Shown here in pieces: positions 56,785 through 64,000 of a DNA stretch of 64,000 bases (its first letter is position 1; each line of letters begins with the position of its first letter). Origin of the DNA: Mycolicibacterium alvei (GTDB lineage: Bacteria; Actinomycetota; Actinomycetes; Mycobacteriales; Mycobacteriaceae); assembly GCF_010727325.1 (NCBI RefSeq), contig NZ_AP022565.1:3968001-4032000 (forward strand). The letters run 5' to 3'. A model generated the notes under the pieces. It ran no database searches and was not told where the DNA came from. It worked only from the letters and a program-made list of their open reading frames with translations. Position numbers and translations under genes: made by a program.

Positions 56785-59700
56785 CTAACTATGTCGCAGC
56801 GGTGCCGGGCTCCACAATCCGCTGCGGATCGCGGTACCCAGGTCCAGGCGGGCCGTAGTGGCCTCCGGGTACCAGGGCGTGAGCCGTTGCAGCGAGCCCC
56901 AGTCCCGGAACCAGTCGTCCTTGAGATATGTCGGCACGCTCGACGGCCGCACCAGCAGTTCGGAGATGCCCAGCGGGCCGCCGCCCAGGTAGTCCATCAC
57001 CGGCGAGTTGGCCTCGGCGCCGAAGCGGTCGGGAAGGATCCGCCACTTGGGCACCTCGGTGACGCCGTACTGATGGCCGAACGGCCGCTGGCACGGGAAC
57101 GCCAGGCCCACCAGCCAGTCCAGCAGCACCGGGTCCTGCGAGCCGACCACTTCCTGCAGGGTGCGCAGCTGCGGAATTCGCGGCGGGGTCACCGCGATCC
57201 AGTGCTGCGGGGCCAGGTCGTCGTCGGAGGCGACCAATCGGATCTGGGTGGCTTCGCGCGGGATCGCGGCCATCGGGGCCCGCAGGTTGCGCCAGGCCGG
57301 GGCGGCACCCACATCGGCGAATCCGATGCCGCCGCCGGGCTTGTTCTCCGCGGCCTGTGCGTCGGTGGCCCACTGCACCACGACCTCACCCGGATCGAAG
57401 CGGCCTGCGGCGGAGACGACCAGCAGCGGGCCTGCCGTGTCGCGATCGGGCAGCCGGTACCAGGCCGAGCGCATGATCGCGGGCTGCTGGGTGCCGGCCC
57501 GCCAACTGCCGAGCACCGGAGTGGTGGCCGGGTCGAGCCCGTAGGGGAGCCGGGCGCGGGATCCGTTGACCCCGGCGGCCGTGGTGGTGCCACCCTCGGT
57601 GCCCACCTCGCTGCCCGTCACGGTGCCCGAGTCGGTGTCGGCGAAGTTGCCCGCGCCGGGCTGTTCCATCACCGGGTCCGCCGAGACGTCCGACGGGATG
57701 CCGTTGGGACTGAAGCCCTGTGAGGTGACCGCGCCGAGCGCCTGGCCGGGCGGCTCGCTGATCGATGCCAGCAGGCCGGCGTTGGCGTTCTCCTCGACCA
57801 TCACGTCGCTGGCCAGTCCGCAGGTCTTGCCGGCGAGCGCCTCCAGGTTGGAGCGCCCGACGGACCAGGCCGGGTACTGGTCGGTCATCGCCAGGGTCAG
57901 CGACAGCACCTCGAACATCACCAGCACCCAGGCGGCGATGGCCAGCGGGGCCTGCACGATCCGCTGCCAGGGGCGCTGTGGTCCGTCCGGGGACTGGTCG
58001 CGGCCGCTGAAGTGGAACCAGGCCGCCAACAGCAGGGTCAGCACCGACAAGCCCAGCAGGATGGTGGTGAATCCGAAATGCCACTCGGGGAATGAGTTCG
58101 ACCACGGCACCCCGAAGTTGGAGACATACCACCAGCCGTTGACCGTCGCGAACGACAGTGCCACCACGAACAGCACCAGGGCGGCGAACATCGATCGGTT
58201 GCGCCGCGACTTCATGGCTGCGGCGGTCACCGCGACCGCGGCCAGTGCGCCGAGGGATCCGGCCAGCCCGGCGAACACGCCGAAGTGATGGGTCCACTTG
58301 GTCGGGGTGAACATCATCGCCAGGAACGAGATGATCGTGATGCCGATGATGCGTCGGCTCGGGCCGGCCGCGGTGCCGGGGATGCGACCCTTGCGCAGCG
58401 TCATCGCGACCGAGACCGCCAGTGCCACCAGCAGGGTCAGTACCGCGAATCGCCGCGCCACCGAGCCGTCGGGGCTCGACGTGAACAACCGTGAGTAGCG
58501 GATGTGCTCGTCGAACCAGGCCAGGCTGGGGCCCACCGTGGACTTGAAGCTGCTGGCCTGGATCTCGGCGGCCAGGGTCTGATCGCGGAAGATCAGGATG
58601 ATCGTCACGGTGCACGCGGCCAGGATCGGCGCCAGCAGGGCCATGTACCCGAAGCGTGAGGTATGCCGGGCGACAATGGTTTTCAGCGGTCCCACGGCGA
58701 CCAGCAGGGCGCCGACGGCGGCGATACCGGTAGGTCCGGAGAACAGGGTCAGCGCGCCGATGATGATCGCGATCGCCACCGGCAACATGCGGTTGGTGGC
58801 CACCCCGCGTTCCACCGAACACCAGGTCAGCAGGATGCCGAGGGCGATGATCGGTTCGGGCCGCAGGCCGTTGTTGAGTGGCAGCCAGAACGCCAGGAAC
58901 ATGCCCGCGGCGGTCCAGGCCGCAGCGCGGTTGGTCTTGACGGCGCGACCGAGTCGGGGGAGCACCTCGCGGCTGATCACCCACCAGCAGGCGAGTGCCA
59001 TGACGAGAGTGGGCAGCCGCATCCAGACGCTGTTGGTGGAGACGTGGGCCCACAGTGCCAGCAGGTCGTAGTACCAGCCGAACGGCGCCTCGGGGGTGCC
59101 GAACCAGCGGTAGTAGTTGGCCATGTAGCCGGCGTGTTCGGACACCCGGGCCATGGTCAGGATGTAGCCGTCGTCGGAGGTGTTGGCCCCGACGAAGTGC
59201 CACCACACCAGCACCGCGGTGACCAGCCCGTCCAACGGTGTCATCGACCACCAGCGGGGCGGCAGGAAGTGCCGGTGCCGGACGCCGTCGGCGCTGTCGA
59301 GACGATGCAGCGCGCCCAGCGCGATCACGGTCATGGCGACGCCGATGATCATCGCCAGCATCTTGAGCAGCGTCGGGGCGCTGCTGTAGCGCGAGTCGAT
59401 GGTGGCCGAGAACTTCAGACCCTCGGGCGTAGGCCCGGACAGGTCGGTGAAGACGCCGACGATCTGGGGCCGGAAGTCGTATCCGCCGCGCTCACCGCGC
59501 AGGGGCGCGTCGGGATGGTCGGCGGTGGCGCTGGCGTCGCCCTGGGTCAGCCCGACGAATTCGCCGGTCACCTTGTCGGCGTGCGCGGTGAAGGTCAGCG
59601 ACTGGCAGGCCGGGCTGAGCACGGCATCCAACGGTGCGCTGACCACCGGGGTGTTGCGCACGATGACCAGCAGGTCGTTGTTGACCCGTTCGATCAGCAG

Positions 59701-60063
59701 GCCGCGGTCGATGGCCTTGGGTGCCTGCCTGGGGACGGTGGACAGCAGGACCGTGCGGCCCTGGTTGTCCGGCCCGGCCAGGCCGGCGGCGGCCTGGCAT
59801 GGCACGGTGATGGTCAGGTCGGTGGCGACATACCCGATCAGCGGCGCGTTGATGCTCTGCCACGTGCCGTCCTGCGGCCAGTTCAGCTGGGCGGTGGTCT
59901 GTTTGACCGGAAGCAGTGGCGTTGCCACCGCCATCAGTACGCCGAGCAGACCGGCGATGATCGCGATGAGCCGCACTGTCCGGTGGTTGCTGCCGGAGGT
60001 TCCCCGCGGTCCCGTCACGGGCTCTGATGCTATCGGCGTGTCAGCGCCGGAACTAATGGTCAT
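56785..60063 (-). CDS. embC: Arabinosyltransferase EmbC
   Basis: Elongates the arabinan of lipoarabinomannan from decaprenylphospho-arabinose. 1,092 residues; assigned EmbC rather than EmbA/EmbB because it directly follows aftA, as in other mycobacteria. GT-C Asp pair in [37 protein letters not shown] and the C-terminal carbohydrate-binding region ending [14 protein letters not shown]. It overlaps the aftA 3' end by 11 bp, so the two are translationally coupled. Confidence 0.96.
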   Translation of the reverse strand: MTISSGADTPIASEPVTGPRGTSGSNHRTVRLIAIIAGLLGVLMAVATPLLPVKQTTAQLNWPQDGTWQSINAPLIGYVATDLTITVPCQAAAGLAGPDNQGRTVLLSTVPRQAPKAIDRGLLIERVNNDLLVIVRNTPVVSAPLDAVLSPACQSLTFTAHADKVTGEFVGLTQGDASATADHPDAPLRGERGGYDFRPQIVGVFTDLSGPTPEGLKFSATIDSRYSSAPTLLKMLAMIIGVAMTVIALGALHRLDSADGVRHRHFLPPRWWSMTPLDGLVTAVLVWWHFVGANTSDDGYILTMARVSEHAGYMANYYRWFGTPEAPFGWYYDLLALWAHVSTNSVWMRLPTLVMALACWWVISREVLPRLGRAVKTNRAAAWTAAGMFLAFWLPLNNGLRPEPIIALGILLTWCSVERGVATNRMLPVAIAIIIGALTLFSGPTGIAAVGALLVAVGPLKTIVARHTSRFGYMALLAPILAACTVTIILIFRDQTLAAEIQASSFKSTVGPSLAWFDEHIRYSRLFTSSPDGSVARRFAVLTLLVALAVSVAMTLRKGRIPGTAAGPSRRIIGITIISFLAMMFTPTKWTHHFGVFAGLAGSLGALAAVAVTAAAMKSRRNRSMFAALVLFVVALSFATVNGWWYVSNFGVPWSNSFPEWHFGFTTILLGLSVLTLLLAAWFHFSGRDQSPDGPQRPWQRIVQAPLAIAAWVLVMFEVLSLTLAMTDQYPAWSVGRSNLEALAGKTCGLASDVMVEENANAGLLASISEPPGQALGAVTSQGFSPNGIPSDVSADPVMEQPGAGNFADTDSGTVTGSEVGTEGGTTTAAGVNGSRARLPYGLDPATTPVLGSWRAGTQQPAIMRSAWYRLPDRDTAGPLLVVSAAGRFDPGEVVVQWATDAQAAENKPGGGIGFADVGAAPAWRNLRAPMAAIPREATQIRLVASDDDLAPQHWIAVTPPRIPQLRTLQEVVGSQDPVLLDWLVGLAFPCQRPFGHQYGVTEVPKWRILPDRFGAEANSPVMDYLGGGPLGISELLVRPSSVPTYLKDDWFRDWGSLQRLTPWYPEATTARLDLGTAIRSGLWSPAPLRHS

Positions 60064-61963
60064 CGGGAGTGGGCTTTCTGATCACCAGGACAAACGGACC
60101 GATGTCGGTCACCTCGAAACGAGGATCCTCGAACAGCGCCGCGTCGAGCGCCACGTGGTAGCGGCGCACGTTCGGCTGGTTGGGGTAGACGTCGGAGGCC
60201 AGGCGCAGCGTGTAGGTGTCGTTCGCGCCGTGGCGCATCAGGAACACGGTCGGTGCCTTCCAGGGCATCTCGTCCAGTGCGTCCACGAGTTGGTCGGGCT
60301 TGCTCATGGTGGCCCAGCCCTCGATGGCCTTGGCACGTTTGTCGAATTCGGCCAGCGGGTTGGCGTAGTGCGACGTCAAGCCCTGGAACCCGTAGTACGG
60401 GTAGAACGACAGGAAGCTGTAGTCGGCGGTCAGCACCACGGTCTGGTTCCGCGGCACCCCGGTGACCTCGGCGATCTTGGCGTCGATCTCGCGGTAGTAG
60501 CGCTCGGCTCCGGGGGGTCGGCGGTCTGCTCGCTGGCCGGTGCCGTCGGTGTCGGTGTAGGCCACGTTGATGTCGGGGCGCAGTACGTCGGGGATGTCCT
60601 GGCTGAAGGTGACGGCGCCGATTGCGCCGACGGCAGCGGCCGCGGCGACAACGCGACGACCCGTCTCCGGTTGATAGCGCCGTGCGATCGCCTGGGTCGC
60701 CTCGATGAACCCGAACGCGCCTGCGGTGGTGAGCAGTACGGTCAGCGCGGGCTGGAGCCGGAACGACAGCAGCGTGGTGCCGACCAGGGTGGTCAGCATC
60801 GACAGCAGTGACCAGGCGTAGACGGCGAGGACTGCGACGGCCAACGCTGCAGCCGTCGTCGAACTGCGGGCCCGGACCACCAGCCACAGCGTGCCGAGCA
60901 TGCACAGCGCGCCGAGCAGGGTGAAGCTCAGCATCGGGAAGGTCAGTTGGGCGCCGGCATCGGGCAGGTAGTGCTGGGCGGTGCCCTTCTCGGCGGGCTC
61001 GCCGCGCAGCGAGGCCAGGAGGTAGGGGGCCCAGGTGATCAGGGCGATCGCCCCGGAGATGACGGCGATGACCGTCAGGCGCAGGAGCGGTTCGATGCTG
61101 CTCGACCGGATGTCGCCGCCGCGGCGGCTCCAGCGGGCCACGGTGGCTACAAGCGCCATGATCGCGAGGGTGAAGGCGCAGTAGGCCAGCAGCAGGGTGT
61201 AGAACAGGGCGGCGAAGCCGAGGAAGATCCCGACGCCGATGACGGCGGCCCAGCCGCCGTTTCTGGTTTTGCCTCGCAGCCCCGACCAGGCGAGCACGAA
61301 CACCGGCGGCAGCAGCACGGTGATGATCGCGGCATACGGCTCGGTGGAGGAGTAGGCCAGCATGGCGGCGGTGCTCGCGGTGGTCACAACCAGCGCATTC
61401 TCGAAGCGAATCATGTTCGCCCACAACACAAATGCCAGCGCCACGGCAATGGTGATCGAGACGATCGACCACGGTTTGAACATCTCCCAGGCCGGGGTGT
61501 CGGTGGCCGCGGCGATGCGCCCGCCCATCCAGAACCAGCCGGCCGGGTAGTAGGGCGGTAACCCGAAGTAGGTCATGTCGTGCAGGCCGGGGGCATCGGC
61601 CAGCCGGGTGAGGTATTCGGTGCGGAACTGCTGGTCGACCGACACCCCGAACAGGTACAGCTTGGTCGCGCCCAGCGGCATCGCCAGGGTGACCACCGAG
61701 AACGCGGACAGGAAGATCAGCCCGGTCAGCCGGGCCAGGGTGCGCCTGCCGCGGCGCCAGATCAGGCCTGCCGCGAAGATTCCGGCCAGCGCGCCGACCT
61801 GGCCCACCGTGGTGAGCGCGTGCAGCTGGTTGGAAGTGTTGTAGGCCGGCCACTGGACCTGGGCGACCGCCGCGATCGACACCCCGGCCACCGCCGAGGC
61901 GAGCATCAGGGCGATCACCATTTGTCCGGCCACTCTGGCCGGACTGGCCAGTCCGGCCTGCAT
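60053..61963 (-). CDS. aftA: Priming arabinosyltransferase AftA
   Basis: Adds the first arabinofuranose residue to galactan, which the Emb proteins then extend. 636 residues: GT-C membrane core (spans such as [19 protein letters not shown] and [18 protein letters not shown]) and a C-terminal extracytoplasmic domain ([34 protein letters not shown]). Starts at ATG 61963, overlapping the dprE2 stop by one base (TGATG). Length close to M. tuberculosis AftA (643). Confidence 0.95.
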   Translation of the reverse strand: MQAGLASPARVAGQMVIALMLASAVAGVSIAAVAQVQWPAYNTSNQLHALTTVGQVGALAGIFAAGLIWRRGRRTLARLTGLIFLSAFSVVTLAMPLGATKLYLFGVSVDQQFRTEYLTRLADAPGLHDMTYFGLPPYYPAGWFWMGGRIAAATDTPAWEMFKPWSIVSITIAVALAFVLWANMIRFENALVVTTASTAAMLAYSSTEPYAAIITVLLPPVFVLAWSGLRGKTRNGGWAAVIGVGIFLGFAALFYTLLLAYCAFTLAIMALVATVARWSRRGGDIRSSSIEPLLRLTVIAVISGAIALITWAPYLLASLRGEPAEKGTAQHYLPDAGAQLTFPMLSFTLLGALCMLGTLWLVVRARSSTTAAALAVAVLAVYAWSLLSMLTTLVGTTLLSFRLQPALTVLLTTAGAFGFIEATQAIARRYQPETGRRVVAAAAAVGAIGAVTFSQDIPDVLRPDINVAYTDTDGTGQRADRRPPGAERYYREIDAKIAEVTGVPRNQTVVLTADYSFLSFYPYYGFQGLTSHYANPLAEFDKRAKAIEGWATMSKPDQLVDALDEMPWKAPTVFLMRHGANDTYTLRLASDVYPNQPNVRRYHVALDAALFEDPRFEVTDIGPFVLVIRKPTPDDH

Positions 61964-62727
61964 CAGATGGGAAGCTTGCGGAAGATGGACCGCGGGACGT
62001 GCCGCAAGACCATCATCACGTAGCGGAACGCGCCCGGCGCCCAGACCAGCTCCTTGCCCTTGGCCGATGCGGTGACGGCCAGATTGGCGACGTATTCCTT
62101 GTCGACGGTCAGCGGGGCTTCCTTGACGTGGGCGCTCATCCGGGTGCGGACCTGTCCGGGCCGGATCACCAGCACCCGCGGGCCATATTCGCGCAGTGCC
62201 TCACCGAGGCCGAGGTAGAACCCGTCGAGACCGGCCTTGGTGGAGCCGTAGACGAAGTTGGACCGGCGCACCCGCTCGCCCGCGGCCGAGCTCATCGCGA
62301 TGATCTGACCGTAGCCTTGGGCGCGCATCTTCTCGCCGACCAGGACGCCGACGGAAACCGCTGCGGTGTAGTTGATTTCGGCGATCTGCACGGCCTTGCG
62401 CTGGTTCTGCCACAACTCCTCGGCATCACCGAGCAGGCCGAAGGCGACGATCGCGACATCCACGTCGCCAGAGGCGAACGCCTTGTCGATCACGTCGGGG
62501 TGGCTGGCGGTGTCGACTGCGTCGAAGTCGATGACCTCGACCGAACTGGCGCCGGCGTTGCGCAGCTGGGCCACCGCGTCGTCGCGGCCCGGATCTCCGG
62601 GCAGGGCGGCCAGCACGATACGGGCCGACGCGTCGCGCAGATAGCGCTCACAGATCGCCAGCCCGATCTCTGAGGTGCCGCCGAGCAGCAGAATCGTCTG
62701 GGGGTTACCTACGGCGTCGAACACCAT
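61963..62727 (-). CDS. dprE2: Decaprenylphosphoryl-2-keto-ribose reductase
   Basis: A short-chain dehydrogenase that with DprE1 epimerises decaprenylphosphoryl-ribose to the arabinose donor DPA. 254 residues: NAD(H)-binding motif [19 protein letters not shown], the DFDAVD segment, catalytic Ser/Tyr/Lys in [25 protein letters not shown], and [15 protein letters not shown]. First gene of the dprE2-aftA-embC-embA-embB run. The expected upstream partner dprE1 is not adjacent: a divergent gene starts 149 bp away. Confidence 0.95.
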   Translation of the reverse strand: MVFDAVGNPQTILLLGGTSEIGLAICERYLRDASARIVLAALPGDPGRDDAVAQLRNAGASSVEVIDFDAVDTASHPDVIDKAFASGDVDVAIVAFGLLGDAEELWQNQRKAVQIAEINYTAAVSVGVLVGEKMRAQGYGQIIAMSSAAGERVRRSNFVYGSTKAGLDGFYLGLGEALREYGPRVLVIRPGQVRTRMSAHVKEAPLTVDKEYVANLAVTASAKGKELVWAPGAFRYVMMVLRHVPRSIFRKLPI

Positions 62728-62823
62728 CTAGCGCAGCTCCAAGCCTCGGGGGACATCGTGACGAGGGTACCGTGCGGTTTCCTTCGAAAATTCGAGCAAT
62801 CCGAGCGCAGGGTCTTGACCCTC

Positions 62824-62864
62824 TTTCCTACACGACGTAGCTTTTTTCTACATCGTGTAGGAAA
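62824..62864 (+). promoter_or_regulatory. Tandem palindromic operator upstream of the DUF2236 gene
   Basis: Arms TTTCCTACACGACGTAG (62824-62840) and CTACATCGTGTAGGAAA (62848-62864) are reverse complements with one mismatch, separated by CTTTTTT. Each arm also holds its own near-dyad CTAC..GTAG (62828-62840, 62848-62860), 20 bp apart centre to centre. This looks like a pair of TetR-type operators, ending 11 bp before ATG 62876. Confidence 0.75.
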
Positions 62865-62875
62865 AAGGGGAGATC

Positions 62876-63946
62876 ATGACGATTCGTGACTGGCTGACGT
62901 TGCCCGCGACCGAACCGGGGGAGGACTACGGGTTCTTCGGCCCGGATTCGGTGACCTGGAAGGTGTGGAGCTACCCGACCTCGCTGTCGATCGGGTTCCA
63001 GCGGGCCGTCGTCATCGAGGAACTTGACCCGGCTCTCGTCGCGGCGGTGGACAAGACCCATGAGATCTACTCGCGGCCGCGCACCCGGTATGACCGGACG
63101 CTGCGGTACTTCGCGATGGTGGCGTTCGACGACAGTCGTTCGACCACGAAGGCCGCCGATGTCCTGGTCAAGATCCACTCGAAGGCCATCGGCACCGACC
63201 CGGTCACCGGAAAGGCCTACGACGCCAACGATCCCGGTTCGCAGTTGTGGATCCACCTGACTGCCTGGCATTCCATCCTGGTGGCCTACGAGAAGTACGG
63301 TCCGGGCCCGCTGCCGCCCGAAGAGGAGTTGCAGTACTGGCGGGAATGCGCGATCGCCGCCGAACTGCAGACCTGCGACCCCTCTGACGTCCCACTGACC
63401 CGCGAGGGAATCCGGGAGTACTTCGAGCAGATGCGGCCCCAGTTGATCGGCTCGGATATCGCCCGCCAAGCCATGCATCATCTGCTGGGTGCGGAGGTGA
63501 TGTTGCCCAAGATGCCGCTGCTGCTGCGCCCGGGCACCACCGTGGTCACCGCGTTCCTGCGCCGCGGCACCCTGGCAACGATGCCGCGCTGGATGCGAAA
63601 GATGGCTGGGCTCAGCACATCCCGGGTTCTCGATGCATTGGTGGTGCCACCGCTGAGCGCCTCATTCACGATCATCGCGATGAGTAAGCGGCTCGAGTTG
63701 ATCCTGCTGCGGTTGCTCTCGCCTGCGACCCTGCCCATCGGCGCTCGGGTCCTGCTGTCGGTTCCGCCGAAGGATCCGGTCACCACGACACCGCGCGAGG
63801 CACAGCGTCGTTACGGCTACGCCGCCCCGAGCCAGGCCCACTTCGAGTTGCGCGAGCGCCAGCAGGTCCGGGTGTTCGGTGACGGTCTCGCACCGAGTGA
63901 CGAGGGCATCGTCGAGTCCCAGCCGATTCTCGGTGGGATCGGCTGA
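62876..63946 (+). CDS. DUF2236 / MpaB-like oxygenase family protein
   Basis: A 356-residue protein of the DUF2236 (oxygenase MpaB, latex-clearing-protein-like) family. Signatures: EDYGFFGPDSVTWKVWSYPT near the N-terminus, RTLRYFAMVAFDDSRSTTKA, IHSKAIGTDPVTGKAYDAND and LWIHLTAWHSILVAYEKYG, which carries the His of the putative heme-binding region. Hydrophobic helices lie in the C-terminal third. Ribosome site AAAGGGGAG before ATG 62876. It is controlled by the palindromic operator just upstream. Substrate unknown. A further gene starts 3 bp after it. Confidence 0.85.
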   Translation: MTIRDWLTLPATEPGEDYGFFGPDSVTWKVWSYPTSLSIGFQRAVVIEELDPALVAAVDKTHEIYSRPRTRYDRTLRYFAMVAFDDSRSTTKAADVLVKIHSKAIGTDPVTGKAYDANDPGSQLWIHLTAWHSILVAYEKYGPGPLPPEEELQYWRECAIAAELQTCDPSDVPLTREGIREYFEQMRPQLIGSDIARQAMHHLLGAEVMLPKMPLLLRPGTTVVTAFLRRGTLATMPRWMRKMAGLSTSRVLDALVVPPLSASFTIIAMSKRLELILLRLLSPATLPIGARVLLSVPPKDPVTTTPREAQRRYGYAAPSQAHFELRERQQVRVFGDGLAPSDEGIVESQPILGGIG

Positions 63947-63949
63947 CTC

Positions 63950-64000
63950 GTGATCAAGAACCTCCTCGACTACCGGCTGAGCATCCGGCAACTGGTCTAC
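63950..64000 (+). CDS. Start of an unrecognised protein (partial)
   Basis: GTG 63950 opens a frame (MIKNLLDYRLSIRQLVY) to the window edge, 3 bp after the DUF2236 stop and in the same direction. The Leu/Arg-rich start would suit a membrane protein, but 17 residues are too few to assign a family. Confidence 0.5.
   Translation, partial: MIKNLLDYRLSIRQLVY

Noticed and set aside
57386..59251. 621-codon minus-strand frame inside embC in another reading phase
   Set aside because: Same strand but out of frame; Arg/Gly/Pro-rich, no membrane pattern, while the EmbC frame shows the GT-C motifs.

Overview
The window is GC-rich actinobacterial DNA and is almost certainly from a Mycobacterium, probably a fast-growing Mycolicibacterium-type species. 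It carries the full mycolyl-arabinogalactan core: glf, glfT2, a PAP2 phosphatase, the DPPR synthase gene (ubiA), aftB, fbpA, an MPT51 gene, a Culp6-type lipase, fadD32-pks13-accD4, embB/embA/embC, aftA and dprE2. Gene order largely follows the M. tuberculosis segment from espR (Rv3849) down to dprE2 (Rv3791), inverted here. The sulfolipid/papA2 block that lies between serS and Rv3819 in M. tuberculosis is absent. Locus-tag equivalences come from recalled synteny and protein recognition, not from a search.

Left part (1-14.8 kb): the espR regulator gene is split by a 1,471-bp IS256-family insertion sequence with a 9-bp target duplication. Then come an Rv3847-like gene, sodA, a small membrane protein, a rhodanese, a DUF4328-type membrane protein, glpQ1, bfrB ferritin, an LCP-family protein, a CPBP-family membrane protein, an IdeR-box-controlled DUF2470-type protein, pheA, a histidine phosphatase, a Cys-rich mini-protein, a minimal zincin and a septum-formation-type membrane protein.

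Middle (14.9-28.2 kb): serS is followed by a lineage-specific trio (giant SARP/AAA regulator, hemerythrin-like protein, DUF5718-type protein). Next come Rv3819- and Rv3818-like genes, two tandem PlsC-type acyltransferases, a Cof-type HAD phosphatase, a peptidoglycan amidase with LGFP repeats, and the exported repetitive protein Erp.

Right part (28.4-64 kb): the galactan polymerising operon (glf to aftB) and the mycolyltransferases fbpA and MPT51, with a collapsed antigen-85 remnant between aftB and fbpA. The mycolate condensation operon (fadD32, pks13, accD4) makes the lipid that antigen 85 attaches to arabinan. On the other strand are dprE2, aftA, embC, embA and embB, which make the decaprenyl-phospho-arabinose donor and the arabinan. 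A divergent DUF2236 gene with a striking tandem operator separates dprE2 from whatever lies upstream; dprE1 is not in the window.

Regulatory signals: two IdeR boxes, several strong hairpin terminators, two DnaA-box-like sites, a shared box upstream of both fbpA and MPT51, and eleven genes whose start codon lies 6-8 nt after a TANNNT element (leaderless-type starts).
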